A stretch of 64,000 nucleotides of DNA from Nocardia carnea (GTDB taxonomy: Bacteria > Actinomycetota > Actinomycetes > Mycobacteriales > Mycobacteriaceae). Positions 42,852-53,263 of this stretch are shown piece after piece. The notes under the pieces are model-generated. The model ran no database searches, was not told the origin of the DNA, and saw only the letters and a program-made list of their open reading frames with translations. The stretch lies in assembly GCF_029868325.1 (NCBI RefSeq), contig NZ_JARWNW010000261.1, positions 1-64,000 on the forward strand. Direction: 5' to 3'. How positions within the stretch are numbered: position 1 is the stretch's first letter; the number at the start of each line of letters is the position of its first letter. Position numbers and translations under genes: made by a program.

Positions 42852-44093
42852 ATGCAGTCCTGGTCCGACACCCCGATCCCCGCGGTCCCCGGAGCAGGGC
42901 CCCCCTTACGTTTGCACGACACCGCCGACTCCTGTATCCGCCCGGTGACCCCGGGTGCGACGGCCACCATGTATGTCTGCGGTATCACCCCCTATGACGC
43001 CACGCACCTGGGCCACGCCGCCACCTACCTGACCTTCGACGTGGTGAACCGGGTGCTGCGCGATAACGGGCACGATGTGCATTACGTGCAGAACGTCACC
43101 GATGTCGACGATCCGCTGTTCGAGCGCGCGGCCCGCGACGGTGTGGACTGGCGGGATCTGGGCACCGGGGAGATCGAACTGTTCCGCGCCGATATGGCCG
43201 CGCTGCGGGTACTGCCGCCGCGCGACTACGTGGGGGCGATCGAATCGGTGGACGAGGTGATCGAGCTGGTGCGCAAACTACTCGCCGCCGGCGCCGCCTA
43301 CACCGTCGAGGACACCGAATTCCCGGATATCTACTTCCGCACCGATGCCACCGAACAGTTCGGCTACGAATCGGGTTACGACCGCGAGACCATGGCGCGG
43401 CTGTTCGCCGAACGCGGCGGCGACCCGGACCGCCCCGGTAAGCGCGATCCACTCGATGCGCTGCTGTGGCGGGCCGAACGTCCCGGCGAACCGTCGTGGC
43501 CGTCTCCGTTCGGCCCGGGCCGGCCCGGCTGGCATATCGAATGCGCCGCGATCGCGGTGAACCGGCTCGGCACCGAATTCGATATCCAGGGCGGCGGCAG
43601 CGATCTGATCTACCCCCATCACGAGTATTCCGCGGCGCACGGTGAGGCGCTGGTAGCCGGCCGCCGGTTCGCCCGCCACTATGTGCACACCGGGATGATC
43701 GGCCTGGACGGGGAGAAGATGTCGAAGTCCAAGGGCAATCTGGTGCTGGTGTCGAAGCTGCGGGCCGCCGGAGTCGATCCCGGCGCGATCCGGCTGGGCT
43801 TGTTCGCCGGCCACTACCGCGCCGACCGGATGTGGACCGACGAGGTGCTCACCGAGGCGCAGGCGCGGCTGGATCGCTGGCGGCAGGCGGTGACCGCACC
43901 GTCGGCCCCCGCGGCTGCGGATACCGTTGCGCGGCTGCGCACGCACCTGGCCGACGATCTCGATACTCCGCGGGCCCTGGCCGCGATCGACGCCTGGGTC
44001 CGCGACACTCTGGACTACGGCGGGACCGATACCGCCGCGGGCACGGAGATCGCCACCGTCGTCGATGCCCTACTGGGTGTGCGGTTGCGTTGA
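42852..44093 (+). CDS. mshC: Mycothiol ligase MshC (L-cysteine:GlcN-Ins ligase)
   Basis: 413 residues, the length of mycobacterial MshC. It joins Cys to glucosaminyl-inositol via cysteinyl-AMP in mycothiol synthesis; evolved from cysteinyl-tRNA synthetase. Seen: '[20 protein letters not shown]' (~38-57; zinc Cys and HIGH-like), 'HIECAAIA' (second zinc Cys, ~222-229), '[13 protein letters not shown]' (zinc His, ~244), '[12 protein letters not shown]' (~288). The C-terminal tRNA-binding domain of CysS is missing, as expected. ATG at 42852 chosen by family length. Confidence 0.95.
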   Translation: MQSWSDTPIPAVPGAGPPLRLHDTADSCIRPVTPGATATMYVCGITPYDATHLGHAATYLTFDVVNRVLRDNGHDVHYVQNVTDVDDPLFERAARDGVDWRDLGTGEIELFRADMAALRVLPPRDYVGAIESVDEVIELVRKLLAAGAAYTVEDTEFPDIYFRTDATEQFGYESGYDRETMARLFAERGGDPDRPGKRDPLDALLWRAERPGEPSWPSPFGPGRPGWHIECAAIAVNRLGTEFDIQGGGSDLIYPHHEYSAAHGEALVAGRRFARHYVHTGMIGLDGEKMSKSKGNLVLVSKLRAAGVDPGAIRLGLFAGHYRADRMWTDEVLTEAQARLDRWRQAVTAPSAPAAADTVARLRTHLADDLDTPRALAAIDAWVRDTLDYGGTDTAAGTEIATVVDALLGVRLR

Positions 44094-44365
44094 CCGGCCG
44101 CCGGTCTCGGCCGGGCGTGCACGAAACCGGCCGGCGGACTGCACACGGACGCGAAGGCCGAACCGCAGGCGATCACCACCACCGAGTCTCGGTACCGACC
44201 CCGGCTCGTGGCCCGGCGCGGGTTCGCTCATGCCTGTTCGGGCGCAGTACGTTCGGCCGCCCGGATGGGCCGTGAACCCTCACAACCGGGGCTCTCCACT
44301 CTCCGGCGATACGGTACTGTTCGGTGCTCGAGATCCCCTCCGTTCCCCGAGCAGATCGGCGCCGT

Positions 44366-44926
44366 ATGTCTCGTATCGTCAGTAAGGACAACTATTTCGA
44401 CACCGGCCTCGAGGTGCTGTCCGACCTCGGATTCCGGCATCTCAATATCGGTGTGCTGTGTCGCCGGCTGGGGGTGACCAGCGGTTCCTTCTACCACCAT
44501 TTCGGTAGCTGGCAGTCGTATGTGGATGCGCTGCTGGAACATTGGGAGAACCGGCAGGTCCTGATCCTGCGGTCGCTGCGTTTCGACCCCGCCACTCCCG
44601 ATTCGGCGATCGGGGCGCTGTCGGATCTGACGCTGGGCCTGCACCATCGGGCGGAGGCGGCGATCCGGGCGTGGGCCGCGAACGACGAATCGGTGGCGGT
44701 GGCGCTCAAACGGGTCGACGAATCCCGCCGGCGCACCGTCCGCCGGACCATCTCCGGGGTGGTCGGTGACGAGGAGATCGCGGCGGTGGACACCGAATTG
44801 GGGATGGCCATGCTGATCGGATACCAGCAGATGGTCGCCTCCGGGCAGGACGTGCGCCTGGAGGAGTTGCTCGGTGAGTACGCCCGGCTGGTCTATTCCC
44901 ATCGGCGGCCCGCCGCGCAGGATTGA
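44366..44926 (+). CDS. TetR-family regulator
   Basis: 186 residues from ATG 44366 (another ATG at 44324 is in frame). HTH at ~20-45: 'LEVLSDLGFRHLNIGVLCRR' and 'LGVTSGSFYHHFGSWQSYV', with the family's Tyr-His-His-Phe end. The ligand domain is helical ('GALSDLTLGLHHRAEAAIR', 'LGMAMLIGYQQMVASGQDV'). It follows mshC by 273 bases and converges with a second TetR gene. Target unknown. Confidence 0.85.
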   Translation: MSRIVSKDNYFDTGLEVLSDLGFRHLNIGVLCRRLGVTSGSFYHHFGSWQSYVDALLEHWENRQVLILRSLRFDPATPDSAIGALSDLTLGLHHRAEAAIRAWAANDESVAVALKRVDESRRRTVRRTISGVVGDEEIAAVDTELGMAMLIGYQQMVASGQDVRLEELLGEYARLVYSHRRPAAQD

Positions 44927-44995
44927 GCCGAGCTGACCCAGGGGCGGACGCAGGCCGAATCGCCGGTTCGGCACGCAGAGTCCGGGATGCCCGGG

Positions 44996-45574
44996 TCATT
45001 TCAGGACGAGCAAGGCGGCACGTTCCAGTCGGTCGGCGATATCGACGTAGGACTCGTACCCCATCCCGGCGCGCACCAGCGCCCCCGCGTACAGCAGTTC
45101 CAGCGATTCCACGGTGCCGGGGTCGGCTTCCGGTTCCAGCGCGCGGGTGAGGCGGTGGCGGATCTCCACGCCGATGCGGGTGCGCAGATGCTGGACGTCC
45201 GGGTCGCGGCCGAGCAGCGCGCTGGTCACCGCGCCCGACAACTCTTGTTCGTCGGCCACGAGCAGGGCGATCCCGCGCAGTTCGGCCAGGACCCGTACCG
45301 TGGGGTCGGCATCTTCGCTGACCGGGGTTTCCGACGACCGCAGCCGGCGCCAGAAGATCTCCGCGACCAGATGCTCCTTCGAGGAGAAGTAGGTGTAGGC
45401 GGTGGCAGTACCCACACCGGCGGCGCCGGCGACCATCCGGATGGTGAGTCCGGCGAAACCTTCCCGCGAGAGCACTTCCATGGCGGCCCTGGTGAGCTTG
45501 TCGACAGTGTCCGCCTGCTTTCCGCTCAGCCGGCGCCGGGTGGCCTCGAGAATTCTGGAATCGCCTTCGGACAT
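44996..45574 (-). CDS. TetR-family regulator, probable regulator of the 48-54 kb operons
   Basis: 192 residues. HTH at ~25-70: 'AAMEVLSREGFAGLTIRMVA' and 'AGAAGVGTATAYTYFSSKEH'. The start codon lies inside a dyad GACATGTGTC (45570-45579), so the gene is likely autoregulated. The same ten bases recur at 52544-52553 in front of the ferredoxin operon and a TGTC-GACA dyad recurs at 52731-52740 before the carboxymuconolactone-decarboxylase gene. The shared site suggests it controls both; inference only. Confidence 0.85.
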   Translation of the reverse strand: MSEGDSRILEATRRRLSGKQADTVDKLTRAAMEVLSREGFAGLTIRMVAGAAGVGTATAYTYFSSKEHLVAEIFWRRLRSSETPVSEDADPTVRVLAELRGIALLVADEQELSGAVTSALLGRDPDVQHLRTRIGVEIRHRLTRALEPEADPGTVESLELLYAGALVRAGMGYESYVDIADRLERAALLVLK

Positions 45575-45579
45575 GTGTC
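45570..45579. promoter_or_regulatory. Operator dyad over the TetR start codon
   Basis: GACATGTGTC, arms GACA/TGTC. The ATG of the TetR gene (45574-45572) sits in it. Same sequence at 52544-52553. Confidence 0.55.
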
Positions 45580-45666
45580 TAGATAGTAGTGTCGGTGCCG
45601 TACCGGATCAACCGACTCCCCGGCCAGGGGGCCGGGTAGTGTCGGTCACCGCCGAGCCAGACGTGA

Positions 45667-46353
<687 letters not shown>

Positions 46354-46477
46354 AGCGCGGGCGAGATCATCCCGGCGGAGGTTACCGGCCCCCGCCGAGG
46401 CGGCGTGCCGATGACCGTCCGGTGAGTTCGGCCTCATTCGGGATCGTCGCAGGCGGAGAGTCGATCAGCGCACCGGA

Positions 46478-46939
46478 TCAGTCCAGGCAGAACTCGTTGC
46501 CCTCGGGATCGGTCATCACGATGAAACCGCTTTCCATCGGCGGGTTCGGTTCGAAACGCTGCACCCGGGTCGCGCCCAGGGCGACCAGTCGTTCGCATTC
46601 GGCCTCCAAGGCCGCCATCCGCTCATCGCCCTGCAATCCCGGGGCCGCACGGATATCCAGGTGCACCCGGTTCTTGGCGACCTTGTCTTCGGGGACCTGC
46701 TGAAAGAACACCCGCGGCCCGCGGCCGTCCGGATCCTCGAGGGCCGACCGCGTATTGCGCTGTTCGGGCGGCACACCGATCCCGGCGAGGAACTCGTCCC
46801 ATGCGGCCAGCGGATCGGCACCCTCGGCCAACTCGACACCCGGCGGGCCGGGATGGACGTAGCCCAGGACGTCGCGCCAGAAGGTCGACAACCCCCGGGG
46901 ATCGCGGGCGTCGAAGGTGATCTGGATATCGCGGCTCAT
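46478..46939 (-). CDS. VOC (glyoxalase-like) family protein
   Basis: 153 residues with two beta-alpha-beta-beta-beta repeats: 'IQITFDARDPRGLSTFWRDV' at the start (with 'LGYVHPGP') and 'RVHLDIRAAPG' then 'GFIVMTDPEGNEFCLD' at the end. Metal-ligand positions (His in the HLDI strand, Glu in the final NEFC) are present. Substrate unknown. ATG overlaps the stop of the DinB gene upstream (ATGA), so the two form an operon. Confidence 0.82.
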   Translation of the reverse strand: MSRDIQITFDARDPRGLSTFWRDVLGYVHPGPPGVELAEGADPLAAWDEFLAGIGVPPEQRNTRSALEDPDGRGPRVFFQQVPEDKVAKNRVHLDIRAAPGLQGDERMAALEAECERLVALGATRVQRFEPNPPMESGFIVMTDPEGNEFCLD

Positions 46940-47520
46940 CGCAATTCTCCGTTCGTGGCGTGGGTGTGCAGGTAGAGATCGCGTAGCAGGCAGACTTCGG
47001 ACAGATGGTGGATCAGTTCCCGGTGGATATGTAGCACCAGGTCGGCCATGGGCGCGTCCGGGTAGGGCTCCTTCGGGCCGACCGGCACGGCCAGCGCGGC
47101 ATCACCGAGACCCCGCACACCGTCCAGCCAGACACCCAGCTGGGTATCGAGCTGGTCGAATGCCGTTCTCGCGTCGCCGGCGTACTCCCACGATTCGTAA
47201 GACGCGGCAGGCGCGCCGAAATATGCCGCATTACGGGCGGCGAGCACGCCGACGATGACATGCCCGAGCCGCCAGGCGATGGTGGTGAACGGTGCCGGGT
47301 CCGGCTCCGGAAAACCGTAGTCGATGGTGAACTCCCCGGTGCCGGCCCGAATCGGTGCGGACGAGGTGCCGCGGGGCCGCACGCTCCATCCCCCCGGCAC
47401 CGGCGACCAGAAGTACTCGTCATCGGTGAGGTCCCGGAGCCGGTCGCGCAGCTGGTGGTTCCAGTGGAACTCGATCTGCTCACGCAAGGTTCGATTCCAG
47501 TCGAGTGTGTCGGTGTCCAT
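46936..47520 (-). CDS. DinB/mycothiol-dependent-maleylpyruvate-isomerase-like protein
   Basis: 194 residues, four-helix bundle. Metal-binding His positions: 'EFHWNHQLRDRLRDLTDDEY' (early), 'TTIAWRLGHVIVGVLAARNA' (middle) and 'IHRELIHHLSEVCLLRDLYL' (late). 'YFWSPVPGGWSVRP' is typical of actinobacterial DinB proteins. It may act as a thiol-dependent enzyme. Coupled to the VOC gene by ATGA; divergent from the WYL regulator with a 62-base gap, the usual layout for a regulator and its targets. Confidence 0.82.
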   Translation of the reverse strand: MDTDTLDWNRTLREQIEFHWNHQLRDRLRDLTDDEYFWSPVPGGWSVRPRGTSSAPIRAGTGEFTIDYGFPEPDPAPFTTIAWRLGHVIVGVLAARNAAYFGAPAASYESWEYAGDARTAFDQLDTQLGVWLDGVRGLGDAALAVPVGPKEPYPDAPMADLVLHIHRELIHHLSEVCLLRDLYLHTHATNGELR

Positions 47521-47582
47521 AACGCCACCTTGGCACCCATGGCGGACAGGATCGGTCCGCTATCTCTGGAAAGCTGGACTGT

Positions 47583-48566
47583 GTGGCAGACAGTGACGAA
47601 CGGGGGACGACCGAGCGGGTGCTGACCCTGCTCGGGTTGTTGCAGCAGCGCCGGGTGTGGACCGGTCCCGAACTCGCCGAGCGGCTGCGGGTCACCTCGC
47701 GCACGATCCGGCGCGATATCGAGCGGCTGCGCGCGCTCGGCTACCCCGTATACGCCGGGCAAGGCGTCGGCGGCGGCTACCGGCTCGGCGCCGGACAGGA
47801 TCTGCCGCCCCTGCTGCTCGACGACGAGGAAGCGATCGCCACCGCGGTATCACTGCTCGTGGGCGCGGGCGGCGCGAGCACCGGTGATGCCGCGTTACGG
47901 GCGCTGACCAAAATCGACCGGGTACTCCCCACCCGGCTGCGGCAGAAGGTGCGCACACTGGCCGGCTCGGTGGAATCCTTCGGCAGCGGCCGCCCGCCGG
48001 TCGACGCCGAAGCACTGATGACATTGGCCCGAACCTGCCGCGACGAGGTCGAGGCAGGTTTCGACTATCCCGCCGCCGCCGGGTCACAACGCCGCCGGGT
48101 CGAACCGTATCGCCTGGTGGCCTCGGACCGGCGCTGGTATCTGCTGGCCTACGATCTCGACCGCGACGACTGGCGCACCTTCCGCGTCGACCGGATGACC
48201 GCGGTCACCGCCCGCACCTGGCGTTTCCGCCCGCGACCCGCCCCCGCCGCCGCCACCTACGTGCAGGAAGGCGTGGCGAGCCGGGCGTACCCGCACAGTG
48301 CACGGTTCCTCGTGCACGCACCGGCAGAAACGGTCCGCGACCAGGTCCCGGCCGCCGCGGCCGTGGTTCGGCCACGCGGCAGCGACCACTGCGAGCTGAT
48401 CAGCGGCGCCGGCGATCTCGATCGCGTGCTCGCCCACGTGCTGTTGCTCGGGCACGAGTTCGAGGTGCTCGACCCGCCGGAACTGGCGGCCCGCTGCCAC
48501 ACGCTCGCGCAGCGCCTCCTACGAGCCGGCCCGTCGACCTCGCCGCAACCGGATCCGGAGCAGTAA
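47583..48566 (+). CDS. WYL-domain transcriptional regulator
   Basis: 327 residues. N-terminal DeoR-like HTH: 'VWTGPELAERLRVTSRTIRR' and 'DIERLRALGYPVYAGQGVGG' (~24-63). WYL domain ~140-235: 'VEPYRLVASDRRWYLLAYDL' region with the W-Y-L triplet, then 'WRTFRVDRMTA'. A C-terminal WCX domain follows. WYL domains sense nucleic acids or small ligands. GTG start. Divergent to the DinB-VOC operon, which it likely controls. Confidence 0.9.
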   Translation: MADSDERGTTERVLTLLGLLQQRRVWTGPELAERLRVTSRTIRRDIERLRALGYPVYAGQGVGGGYRLGAGQDLPPLLLDDEEAIATAVSLLVGAGGASTGDAALRALTKIDRVLPTRLRQKVRTLAGSVESFGSGRPPVDAEALMTLARTCRDEVEAGFDYPAAAGSQRRRVEPYRLVASDRRWYLLAYDLDRDDWRTFRVDRMTAVTARTWRFRPRPAPAAATYVQEGVASRAYPHSARFLVHAPAETVRDQVPAAAAVVRPRGSDHCELISGAGDLDRVLAHVLLLGHEFEVLDPPELAARCHTLAQRLLRAGPSTSPQPDPEQ

Positions 48567-48738
48567 CCGCAGCCGGCGTGCCGCGTCAGCAGCCGTGAGT
48601 GCCGTATTCCACCGGCGGCTACGGACAGACCCGATGCCGTGTGCGGACTGTATCGGCGCTCGGCCGTGGTATTGATTCGGCCGTGGGCGTGAATCGGGGG
48701 GTGACCTGTCGGCATGCGCGGCGGGCGTTCGGTGCGGC

Positions 48739-50355
48739 CTACTCTCGATCGGCGCGGTAGTCGGGCGCGCGTTCGGCCGCGTACTTCCGGGCCCACGTGT
48801 AGTCGGGTTTCCCACTGGGCGAACGGGTTACCGTCTCGGTGATCCAGACCGCGCGTGGCACCTTGTATCCGGCGAGATGGCCGCGGACATGGGCCTGTAG
48901 ATCGGGCAGATCCAGCACCTCGCCCGCGCCGGCCGCCAGACTCACCACCGCGGCCACCTGCTGGCCCCAGCGCGGATGATCCACCCCGATCACCGTCGCG
49001 TCGTAGACGGCGGGATGGGCTTTCACCACGCCCTCCACCTCTTCGGCGAATACCTTCTCCCCGCCGGTGTTGATGACCATATTGCCGCGGCCGATCAAGC
49101 TGATCGTGCCGTCGTCCTCCAGGATGGCCCGGTCGTCGGTGATGACGATCCGTTCACCGTCGACCGTTTTGAACAGTTTCGCGGTCTTGGCCTCGTCCTT
49201 GTAGTAGCCCAGCGGCACCGCCCCGGTTTTCGCCAGCCAGCCCTGATCGCCGGGTTGGACGGGCCGGCCGTCGTCGTCGACGACCACCGCGCCGCGGCCG
49301 ATCGAGACGCGTGGTTTGCGGGACGGGTCGGTATCGCGTTGGGCGAATCCGATCCCGCCGAAACCGGTTTCGGAGGAGCCGATGGAATCGGAGACGAACA
49401 GGTTCGGGATCAGGTCCAGCAGATCGTTCTTCGTGGCCTGGGTGAGCAGCGCCGCGCCGGAGGCGATCATGAACAGGCCGGTGGTGTCCACCGGGCCGGC
49501 GCGGTAGGTGTCGATCAGCGGCCGGGCCATGGCGTCGCCGGTGATCACCATGACCCCGGGGTGTTCCGCGGCGACCGTCTGCCAGACGGTGGCCGGATCG
49601 AAGCGGGGTTCGAAGATCACGCAGTTGCCCGACCACAGCGCGATGAACGTGGGCATCATCGCCGCCAGATGCATCAGCGGCGGCAGAATGAGCCAGGTGG
49701 AAGGTTCACCGGCCGCACCGGTGCGGGACTGCTGGTATTCGTCGGCGACGGGTTCGTTGCTGTAGAAGTCGATTCCGCCGCCGAGCACCCGCCACATATC
49801 CTCTTGCCGCCACAGCACCCCCTTGGGCATCCCGGTGGTGCCGCCGGTGTACATGATGAACCGGTCGTCGGCGGTGCGGGTGACGTCGGGGCGGGTCGCG
49901 GGCGCGGCGGCGGTGACCTCGGCCAGGCAGTCCACGCCCGTATCCGCCGCGGTCCGGTCGTCCGCGGCGCACAGCAGGTATTTCAGCCGCGGTGACCGCT
50001 GCGCCGCCGCGCGCACCGCATCCCCGTAGCAGGCGTGGTAGACGAGGTGTTCGAGGTCGGCGTTGTCGTACAGGTAGGCGAGCTCATCCGGCCCGTACCG
50101 GAAGTTGATGTTCACCGGGGCCGCCGCCAGTTTGAAGCAGGCGATCAGCGTTTGCATCGTATCGATGCTGTTGTGCATCTGGAACCCGACGTGGGTTCCG
50201 CGTCCGACGCCCACCGACGCGAGATGGTGGGCCAGCCGGTTGGCCCGCTCGTCCAGTTCGCGGTAGGTGATGCGCCGGCCCTGTTCGATGAGGGCGATCC
50301 GGTCGGGCATGGCGTCGACGGAGTGTTCGAACAGGTCGGCGAAATTATTTGCCAT
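48739..50355 (-). CDS. Acyl-CoA synthetase (FadD19-like AMP-forming ligase)
   Basis: 538 residues. 'FIMYTGGTTGMPKGVLWRQ' (P-loop, ~170-188), 'SIGSSETGFGG' (A5), 'PLGYYKDEAKTAKLF' and 'IGRGNMVINTGGEKVFAEE' (hinge, ~415-433), late Lys in 'SPSGKPDYTWA'. N-terminal 'ANRLAHHLASVGVGRGTHVG' and 'APVNINFRYGPDELAYLYDN' resemble FadD19/FadD17 steroid-side-chain enzymes. Last gene of the four-gene ferredoxin operon. The substrate is inferred to be a steroid, terpenoid or branched acid; sequence alone does not decide. Confidence 0.9.
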   Translation of the reverse strand: MANNFADLFEHSVDAMPDRIALIEQGRRITYRELDERANRLAHHLASVGVGRGTHVGFQMHNSIDTMQTLIACFKLAAAPVNINFRYGPDELAYLYDNADLEHLVYHACYGDAVRAAAQRSPRLKYLLCAADDRTAADTGVDCLAEVTAAAPATRPDVTRTADDRFIMYTGGTTGMPKGVLWRQEDMWRVLGGGIDFYSNEPVADEYQQSRTGAAGEPSTWLILPPLMHLAAMMPTFIALWSGNCVIFEPRFDPATVWQTVAAEHPGVMVITGDAMARPLIDTYRAGPVDTTGLFMIASGAALLTQATKNDLLDLIPNLFVSDSIGSSETGFGGIGFAQRDTDPSRKPRVSIGRGAVVVDDDGRPVQPGDQGWLAKTGAVPLGYYKDEAKTAKLFKTVDGERIVITDDRAILEDDGTISLIGRGNMVINTGGEKVFAEEVEGVVKAHPAVYDATVIGVDHPRWGQQVAAVVSLAAGAGEVLDLPDLQAHVRGHLAGYKVPRAVWITETVTRSPSGKPDYTWARKYAAERAPDYRADRE

Positions 50356-50397
50356 ATCAATCCTGCGGTGCTGGCGGAGCCTCCCGGGCCGGGAGGT

Positions 50398-51657
50398 TCA
50401 GAGAACGGTGAGGGGGAGCGGTATTCCGCGATCGGTGAAGCGGAAGTCGACGCCGGTGCTGAACCGGGTGATCGCCACTTCCGAGAACTCGTCGAACGGT
50501 TCGGCGGCCGCGGTGATCTCGGCGGTCCAGCCGCCGGGACCGTGATCGGTGACCCGGGCCTGGAAGTGCGGGTTCACGCCCCGCACCAGGGAATCCAATG
50601 GCCCGAGATGATCGGGATCGATCATCGACGGCCATGCACGGTCGGTGAGCGCACCGCTGGCGCCGGGGAACCGGATCCGCACGCTATCGATGCCGGGCTC
50701 GACTTCGACATCGGTGTAGTGCAGCGGGTTCAGCGCCGGGTGGATGCGCAGGACCTGCGCGAGCGCGTCCATATCGTCGCCGAGCCCGAGGCAGGCACGG
50801 ATTCGTTCGGAGGCGACCCCGGCGATCCCGGTGAACTGTTTACGCCCGATTTCCAGGGCGGAATCGTCGTCGGTGCGTTCGTGGACGGCGATCATGAAAC
50901 CGAGTACCAGCAGATGCTGCTGCAGGCACACCTCCTCGGCGATGCGTACGAGTGCGGAATGGGAGAAATCCGGGAAGCGCAGATCGCTGAGCAGCGGTCC
51001 GCTGTAGTCTCCGCGGCCCTCGCCGGCGGGGTCGATCGCGGCGAGCGGCAGCCGGGCGGCCACCGATTCCGCGACCAGCGGCGCATTGCGCGGAACCTCC
51101 GGCGGGATATGCGATTCGTCGATGATCACCGTCCACGCGCATACCGGGTGCCGGTCGGCGGGGACGCGCGGCGGGCGGTGGATCGGGCGGACCTGGGCGT
51201 ATTTGTTCGTTGCCAGGGCGGTGGCGTCGAAGGTGGGGTCCTCGATGTCATGACACATCGCCTTCACATACGGCTCGCCCATGGGCTCCACATCGGCGAG
51301 CGCACCGCAGTGGTCGAGCCAGAACTCGCCGTGGCGGGAATCGTCGACCCGGAACCGGAAATCCATGAACTGCGGTGGCGCACCGATATCGAGCTGCAGG
51401 CCCTTGAAGATGGTGACGATATCGTCGCCGGTGTATCCGAGGGCTTGCTGCATCCGGCGGGTATAGATCGGGCTGGACAGCTGCCATTCCTCGATCGCGA
51501 CTTCGGCCATCCCCTCCCGGCCGAAGGCGGAAATACAGTGCGCCATCCCGGATCGGTCGATGAGCTGCCCGCACAACAGCAGCTCGGGCACCAGCGCTGC
51601 CAGAGCTTCGCGGCTCAGCGCGTGGAACCTGCTGGTGGGTAGGGTCATCGGAGTCAC
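50398..51657 (-). CDS. Uncharacterised actinobacterial protein, 419 residues
   Basis: GTG at 51657 overlaps the upstream stop (GTGA); ATG at 51648 is an alternative. I do not recognise a named family with confidence. Notable stretches: 'AFGREGMAEVAIEEWQLSSP' , 'RVDDSRHGEFWLDHCGALAD' , 'MGEPYVKAMCHDIEDPTFDA' with a Cys-His-Asp arrangement (two Cys-His sites ~50 residues apart), and 'HPVCAWTVIIDESHIPPEVP'. The Cys/His pattern recalls the L-2-amino-thiazoline-carboxylate-hydrolase-like helical proteins, only loosely. No signal peptide or membrane helix. It lies between NTF2-like and FadD genes in the operon, so it probably serves the same pathway. Confidence 0.8.
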   Translation of the reverse strand: MTPMTLPTSRFHALSREALAALVPELLLCGQLIDRSGMAHCISAFGREGMAEVAIEEWQLSSPIYTRRMQQALGYTGDDIVTIFKGLQLDIGAPPQFMDFRFRVDDSRHGEFWLDHCGALADVEPMGEPYVKAMCHDIEDPTFDATALATNKYAQVRPIHRPPRVPADRHPVCAWTVIIDESHIPPEVPRNAPLVAESVAARLPLAAIDPAGEGRGDYSGPLLSDLRFPDFSHSALVRIAEEVCLQQHLLVLGFMIAVHERTDDDSALEIGRKQFTGIAGVASERIRACLGLGDDMDALAQVLRIHPALNPLHYTDVEVEPGIDSVRIRFPGASGALTDRAWPSMIDPDHLGPLDSLVRGVNPHFQARVTDHGPGGWTAEITAAAEPFDEFSEVAITRFSTGVDFRFTDRGIPLPLTVL

Positions 51658-52205
51658 CACAGCGACGCCGGCGCGGTGCCGATCCTGTACCAGCCGGGCA
51701 GCCGGGAGGCGGTGGATTTCGCGATCCGCTCGTTCATCGGCTCCGACATCACCTTGTTCGTCATCATCTCCAGGAACAGCGCCGAGACGTTGCCGAAATC
51801 GAAGAAATCGCGCTGCCAGGACCACTGGTAGTTGCCGCCGTACCGGAACCAGCTGCCGCCGATCCCGTTCACCGTGTACAGGCTGCCGTCTTCCCGGGGC
51901 GTGGTGGTGTACTGCTGCTTCCAGAATCCGATGCAGTCGCCGCTGCGCTCGTCGATGACGAACTGCTGGTACGGGTACTCCCAGCCCTGCAGGCCCTCCA
52001 TCTCCTGGCCGAGGGCCAGTTCGCGGATCTCGTCGCGGCCCACCGCCATGAACTCGTCCTTGGGACCGTAGTTCCAGCCGTAGGTGGCATCCTCGGTGTA
52101 CATATCGGCCAGCGGCTTCCAGTCACCCAGCTTCTCGCAGCGCTCGTTCTCGGCGATCCAGCGGCGCACCATCTCGTCGAGTTCGGCGCGATCGAAACCT
52201 GTCAT
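51654..52205 (-). CDS. NTF2/SnoaL-like protein
   Basis: 183 residues. The cone-shaped alpha+beta fold is indicated by 'ELDEMVRRWIAENERCEKLG', 'LADMYTEDATYGWNYGPKDE', 'DEIRELALGQ' and the beta strands 'DCIGFWKQQYTTTPREDGSL' and 'SWFRYGGNYQWSWQRDFFDF'. Related proteins are dehydratases, isomerases (steroid delta-isomerase type) or ligand binders. Acidic and Tyr residues suitable for isomerisation are present, but no diagnostic pair is certain. Second gene of the ferredoxin operon. Confidence 0.8.
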   Translation of the reverse strand: MTGFDRAELDEMVRRWIAENERCEKLGDWKPLADMYTEDATYGWNYGPKDEFMAVGRDEIRELALGQEMEGLQGWEYPYQQFVIDERSGDCIGFWKQQYTTTPREDGSLYTVNGIGGSWFRYGGNYQWSWQRDFFDFGNVSALFLEMMTNKVMSEPMNERIAKSTASRLPGWYRIGTAPASLW

Positions 52206-52249
52206 CGGTGTTGTTCCCTTTCGAAAAGAACCTGTGGAGCTGTTGTCGG

Positions 52250-52775
<526 letters not shown>

Positions 52776-53204
52776 ATGACCGATCCCACGACCCAGCCCG
52801 CGGCGAACGACCCCGCCGCGCACCCCACGGTGCGGGAGCGGGGCCTGGCCAAAATGGCGGAAGTCTACGGATGGGAATTCCAGGACGGCCCCGGCGACCA
52901 TTTCGCCGTCACCGCCGACCACCTGTTCGCTGATATCTGGTCCCGCCCCGGGCTGTCGCTGCGGGACCGGCGGCTGCTGCTGCTCGGCGCGCTCACCGCG
53001 CAAGGCCTGTTCGATGTCGCCGGTATCCAGATCGGCGCCGCACTGAAGAACGGCGAACTCGACGAAACCGCGTTGCGTGAAATCTCCCTGTTCCTGTGCC
53101 ACTACGTGGGCTGGCCCGCCGGCACCTCGCTGGACCATGTGATCGGCGCCCAGATCGATCAGCACGCCAAAGCCGCGAAGAAGGCCGACCGCAACGGTCG
53201 GTGA
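52776..53204 (+). CDS. Carboxymuconolactone-decarboxylase-like protein
   Basis: 142 residues, AhpD/CMD helical fold: 'FADIWSRPGLSLRDRRLLLL' and 'GALTAQGLFDVAGIQIGAAL', then 'EISLFLCHYVGWPAGTSLDH'. The AhpD CXXC is absent, so it is more like 4-carboxymuconolactone decarboxylases of catabolic clusters; 'H...GWP' is the usual active-site region. GAAGGAG precedes the ATG. First gene of the plus-strand operon controlled by the TetR-type dyad. Confidence 0.85.
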   Translation: MTDPTTQPAANDPAAHPTVRERGLAKMAEVYGWEFQDGPGDHFAVTADHLFADIWSRPGLSLRDRRLLLLGALTAQGLFDVAGIQIGAALKNGELDETALREISLFLCHYVGWPAGTSLDHVIGAQIDQHAKAAKKADRNGR

Positions 53205-53263
53205 CCACCTCCTCCGGGACGCTGCCGCGGCCCGCTCCACATTCCGACAGACAAGGCTCAGGT

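Noticed and set aside
44200..44234. Possible sixth copy of the dispersed repeat (atgagcgaacccgcgccggg, minus strand)
   Set aside because: Only the first dozen bases agree; the rest diverges, so chance cannot be ruled out.
44954..44972. Hairpin GCCGAA-N7-TTCGGC between convergent TetR genes
   Set aside because: Only six base pairs; too weak to call a terminator beside the strong ones elsewhere.
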